DNA from: Chara braunii
Taxonomy: Eukaryota; Streptophyta; Charophyceae; Charales; Characeae
Reading direction: 5' to 3'
DNA: 20,330 nt
Assembly: GCA_003427395.1 (NCBI GenBank)
Contig: BFEA01000217.1
Coordinates: forward strand, 232,602-252,931
The position numbers and the translations under genes are program-made. Positions 17,938-20,330 of this stretch are shown piece after piece. The notes under the pieces were generated by a model. The model made no database searches. It saw nothing but the letters and a program-made list of their open reading frames with translations, and was not told the origin of the DNA. The first letter of the stretch is position 1, and the number at the start of each line of letters is the position of its first letter.

Positions 17938-18304
17938 GTTGGGGGGAGTTGCCCGTTGCCCACGCTATGCGATGCGTTTCCTGCCTGCTTTTTCCGTGCT
18001 CACCCGACACAAATAATCCCCCCTACTCTCGTATTGCCATCTCTCCCACCTGTCATCATCATTTGATTAACTTGGATCACCTCTCTGGAAAAACTATCCC
18101 CTTTTTTTTCTTTGTTTTTTTTTCTTAATCGTTTGCGGCTTCCGTTTTCTTACTTAGTCGTAGGAGGGATAACGCTCGAGTGCCGATCATGGAGAGCCTA
18201 GGGAACATGGATTAAGCCCTAGTGGGTGCTGGCGGGGTTAGACCAGAGGGTTCTCTGCGAAACGTCTCTGCTTGGCACTCGTTCCAGCGATCATTCATTC
18301 ATTT

Positions 18305-18358
18305 GATTCATTTCGATTAATAAAACACAAGTGATTCATTTGATTAATAAAACACAAG
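18305..18358. repeat. Tandem duplication with two AATAAA words
   Basis: GATTCATTT(C)GATTAATAAAA followed by CACAAG occurs at 18305-18331 and 18333-18358, differing by one base. Each copy contains AATAAA on the plus strand, which could act as a poly(A) signal, though no upstream gene was recognised. Confidence 0.75.
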
Positions 18359-19332
18359 CTTGGACAACGAACTACTATCTCCAAGGGACAGTGAACAACG
18401 TCTCGGGAAGAGAGGACAAATGAGAAACGCTATAAATAACATGAAGGTGGTTTAGCAGTGGAAGTTCGGGGGGGGGGGGCAGGGAGGGGAATACACTGAA
18501 AGTTGGGTGCGGGCGCTCTTTGAAGCTCTGGCGGCGGGGGTAGAATGGCAAACTCTTGATGCATGCGAAAGGCGATTCTCTTCTGGGTGACATCTGAACC
18601 CAACTCTCCCATTTTCTTGGGGGGGAGAGGGGAGAAGGGGGGGGTTCATCGTGTCAGCCAAATGCAATCCTATGGGTGGCCTCAGCTGGGCGCCGGATGT
18701 TATGAATGTTAATACTAATTTAGAGAGGAGTAGGAGAAAGTCCAATGCAGGCCCGAGGGGACAGGCGGATGAGAAGAAGGGTGATTCCTGCCCAGGCAAG
18801 GTGAACAATCAAGGAGGAGACGAAGGAACGATAAGTGGTCGGTATAAGAGGGAGAGGAAGGAGAAGAAGGTGGTGCGCGGTGTCAGTTGGGAGGGAAGTC
18901 CGTAGGATGGTTGGACCCGGCAATATCCCCTATCCCCTACCTTTAGCTGATGGCCTCCCTGTGCTTGCTCTGTAACCCGACGACCTGTCTAAATGCATTT
19001 GGCGCGGTGTTCGCTTAGCTGTTGTCCATCTGCCTTTCTTTCTTTCTCTCTCCTCCTCTTTTCTTGTCCTTCATAACCCATCGAGACTCGCTCTGTGTGC
19101 GTCTGGCTCGTGCTTTAAGTATACCCCTTACGTCATGTATTTTCTAGACCCTTGGTGCGCTCGTTGTACATACTGTTATACTTGATATACCCCCCCCCTT
19201 CCCCCTCGCGCCTTCTTCTCTGTCGGCTCTGTCGATGTATTCTCTCACCTTTGCAGCATTGGTTCTCTTGCGAGTCTTCGCCCGTGCTTGGCACTTTCTT
19301 CCCACTATGTATTATCTCTTCTTCCTGATCAG

Positions 19333-19334
<2 letters not shown>
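18359..19334. other. Gene-free stretch with purine and pyrimidine blocks
   Basis: No supported gene. G12 at 18468-18479 and further G runs to 18643 lie on the plus strand. C/T-rich sequence begins near 19015, with C9 at 19190-19198. Confidence 0.5.

Positions 19335-19364
<30 letters not shown>
19335..19364. repeat. (CT)15 microsatellite
   Basis: Fifteen uninterrupted CT units inside C/T-rich sequence. Confidence 0.95.
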
Positions 19365-19367
<3 letters not shown>

Positions 19368-19992
19368 GTGCACTTTCTTCTATCATTATATTGTTGAGCG
19401 CTTCGCCTGTTGTTTTATACCGTCCTCTCGCAGCGCGCGCAATACGTGCTTGCTTGCCACAGGCCGTCTGACCCATGTGCGGCGCGCCTTCAACTCGTTG
19501 ACCACACAGTACACAGTCTTTGCGCCCGGCGCGCGCACGCCAGCGCTGTAATCTCTGGCGCGCCTTTCTTACCCATGATCATGATTATGCGAGGCTGAGA
19601 CCCCTTTTTTTTCCCAATCAATTCCACGTGGCTTTCGGGGTTTTGCATTCGCGATCACTTTTTGCGAGTGCAATTTGTTTACTGGGTCTCGCTCCATTAC
19701 GCAACGCTCTACACGTATCTGGAGCTCATCATCGTCCGTCCCGATACATTCAAAATGTTAGACTCCTCCAAACGCACCTGGTTCAGTAAGGCATCCAAAT
19801 GCATGTAGAGTGTTGAGTAGTGGAGCGAAGCCCATATATACTGTAAGTCGGTTGGTGCTTCCGATCGGGAGTTGCACGTTTTCCATCGGGAGGATCGAAA
19901 GACAGGGTGGCGATGGGTGATCTGTTTGTCGGTTTCTGGTCTCTGTCTCAGTTTTGGCCGATCGATGTCGGGGTCTGGAGATAAGGAGTGAC
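19365..19992. other. Stretch without a supported gene
   Basis: It contains a GCGC-rich patch at 19430-19560 and the third copy of the 19-base GAGTAGTGGAGC-type motif (19815-19833). A minus-strand frame with an ATG at 20014 runs to 19709 but shows no recognisable domain. Confidence 0.4.
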
Positions 19993-20196
19993 TTACTTCC
20001 TCTCGGTGGAGCATTTCCTCCTCTCTGGAAGAACTGCAGCTTGCAGCTTTACTATTTCCCCTTGCAGTTTCTTCATGTCCTTTTGCTTCTCTCCCTCTCT
20101 CTCTCCCTCTCTCTCCCTCTTTCTCCCTCTCCCTCTTTCTCTCTGTCCTTCAATCTCTCCCAGGTCTTCCTCTCCCTCTCTCTCCCTTTCTTTCCC
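19993..20196 (-). other. Possible charged coiled-coil coding fragment
   Basis: On the minus strand, open from after a TGA at 20199-20197 to a TAA at 19995-19993. It reads EEDLGEIEGQRERGRG, an Arg/Glu/Gly-rich run encoded by the purine repeat, then KDMKKLQGEIVKLQAAVLPE, in which L, I, L and V fall at heptad a/d spacing. The segment after the repeat (20076-19993) has normal composition and could be real coding sequence or an exon; GTAAGT follows AGGAA at its end, resembling a 5' splice site. The charged part is probably only repeat translation. No family is recognised. Confidence 0.25.
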
Positions 20197-20330
20197 TCAC
20201 CTTACTCCCTCCCTCTCCCTCTTTCTCTCTGTCCCTCTCTCTCTCCCAGGTCTTCGTCTCGCTCTTTCTCTCCCTCTATTTCTTTCCCTCTCCTTACTCC
20301 CTCCCTCTCCCTCTTTCTTTCCCTCTCCTT
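20086..20330. repeat. C/T-rich degenerate minisatellite
   Basis: Pyrimidine-only tract with a longer unit: TCTCCCAGGTCTTC occurs at about 20156 and 20242, and CTTACTCCCTCCCTCTCCCT at 20201 and 20293, giving a period of roughly 86-92 bp on top of the CTCTCC background. The array continues past the window edge. Confidence 0.8.

Noticed and set aside
17658-17963. Polyproline and polyglycine frames
   Set aside because: They are translations of the 40-base G run and its flanks, with no protein-like sequence outside it.
1-20330. tRNA, rRNA or CRISPR features
   Set aside because: No tRNA cloverleaf with a GGTTCGA-type arm, no rRNA core sequence, and no regularly spaced short repeats with unique spacers were seen. 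The tandem arrays lack spacers.

Overview
The window looks like repeat-rich nuclear DNA of a eukaryote, most likely a plant or streptophyte alga. Reasons: decayed Ty3/gypsy LTR retrotransposons, a LINE with a plant-type RT plus zinc-binding C-terminus, poly(A)-tailed insertions with a target-site duplication, long (CT)n and poly(G) tracts, and no bacterial-style gene packing. The style recalls charophyte genomes, but that is an impression, not a demonstration. No intact host gene could be supported. Every recognisable coding sequence is a broken transposable-element gene, plus one unrecognised broken reading frame.

Layout. 1-100: nested palindromes. About 100-3165 (minus strand): a Ty3/gypsy remnant with gag and CCHC knuckle, protease, RT, RNase H and the start of integrase in canonical order, full of stops and shifts and cut off inside integrase. 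3166-3738: unassigned gap. 3738-5139 (plus): a second, different gypsy remnant with integrase and its C-terminal domain, ending in a polypurine tract. 5175-6230 (plus): an unrecognised acidic reading frame with few stops. 6230-9150: mostly featureless, with a diverged 234-bp tandem duplication and a perfect hairpin.

9156-11128: tail and fragment of a LINE on the minus strand, heavily expanded by tandem repeats, including a higher-order repeat with about 260-bp period and a minisatellite seeded from LINE coding sequence. 11143-14286 (minus): a 5'-truncated but otherwise well preserved LINE, one frame with four or five interrupting codons, poly(A) signal and tail, and a 14-bp target-site duplication. 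14285-15063: a 25-bp tandem duplication, then two convergent arms encoding the same unrecognised peptide around a 95-bp tandem repeat.

15100-20330: GC-rich, gene-poor DNA with alternating polypurine and polypyrimidine blocks, (CT)n arrays, a 40-G run and small tandem repeats. It could be an upstream or 5'UTR-like region of a host gene outside the window. A short charged, possibly coiled-coil reading frame lies on the minus strand at the right edge. The parts do not form a pathway: this is a nested graveyard of retroelements in which local tandem amplification of element pieces is the most distinctive process.
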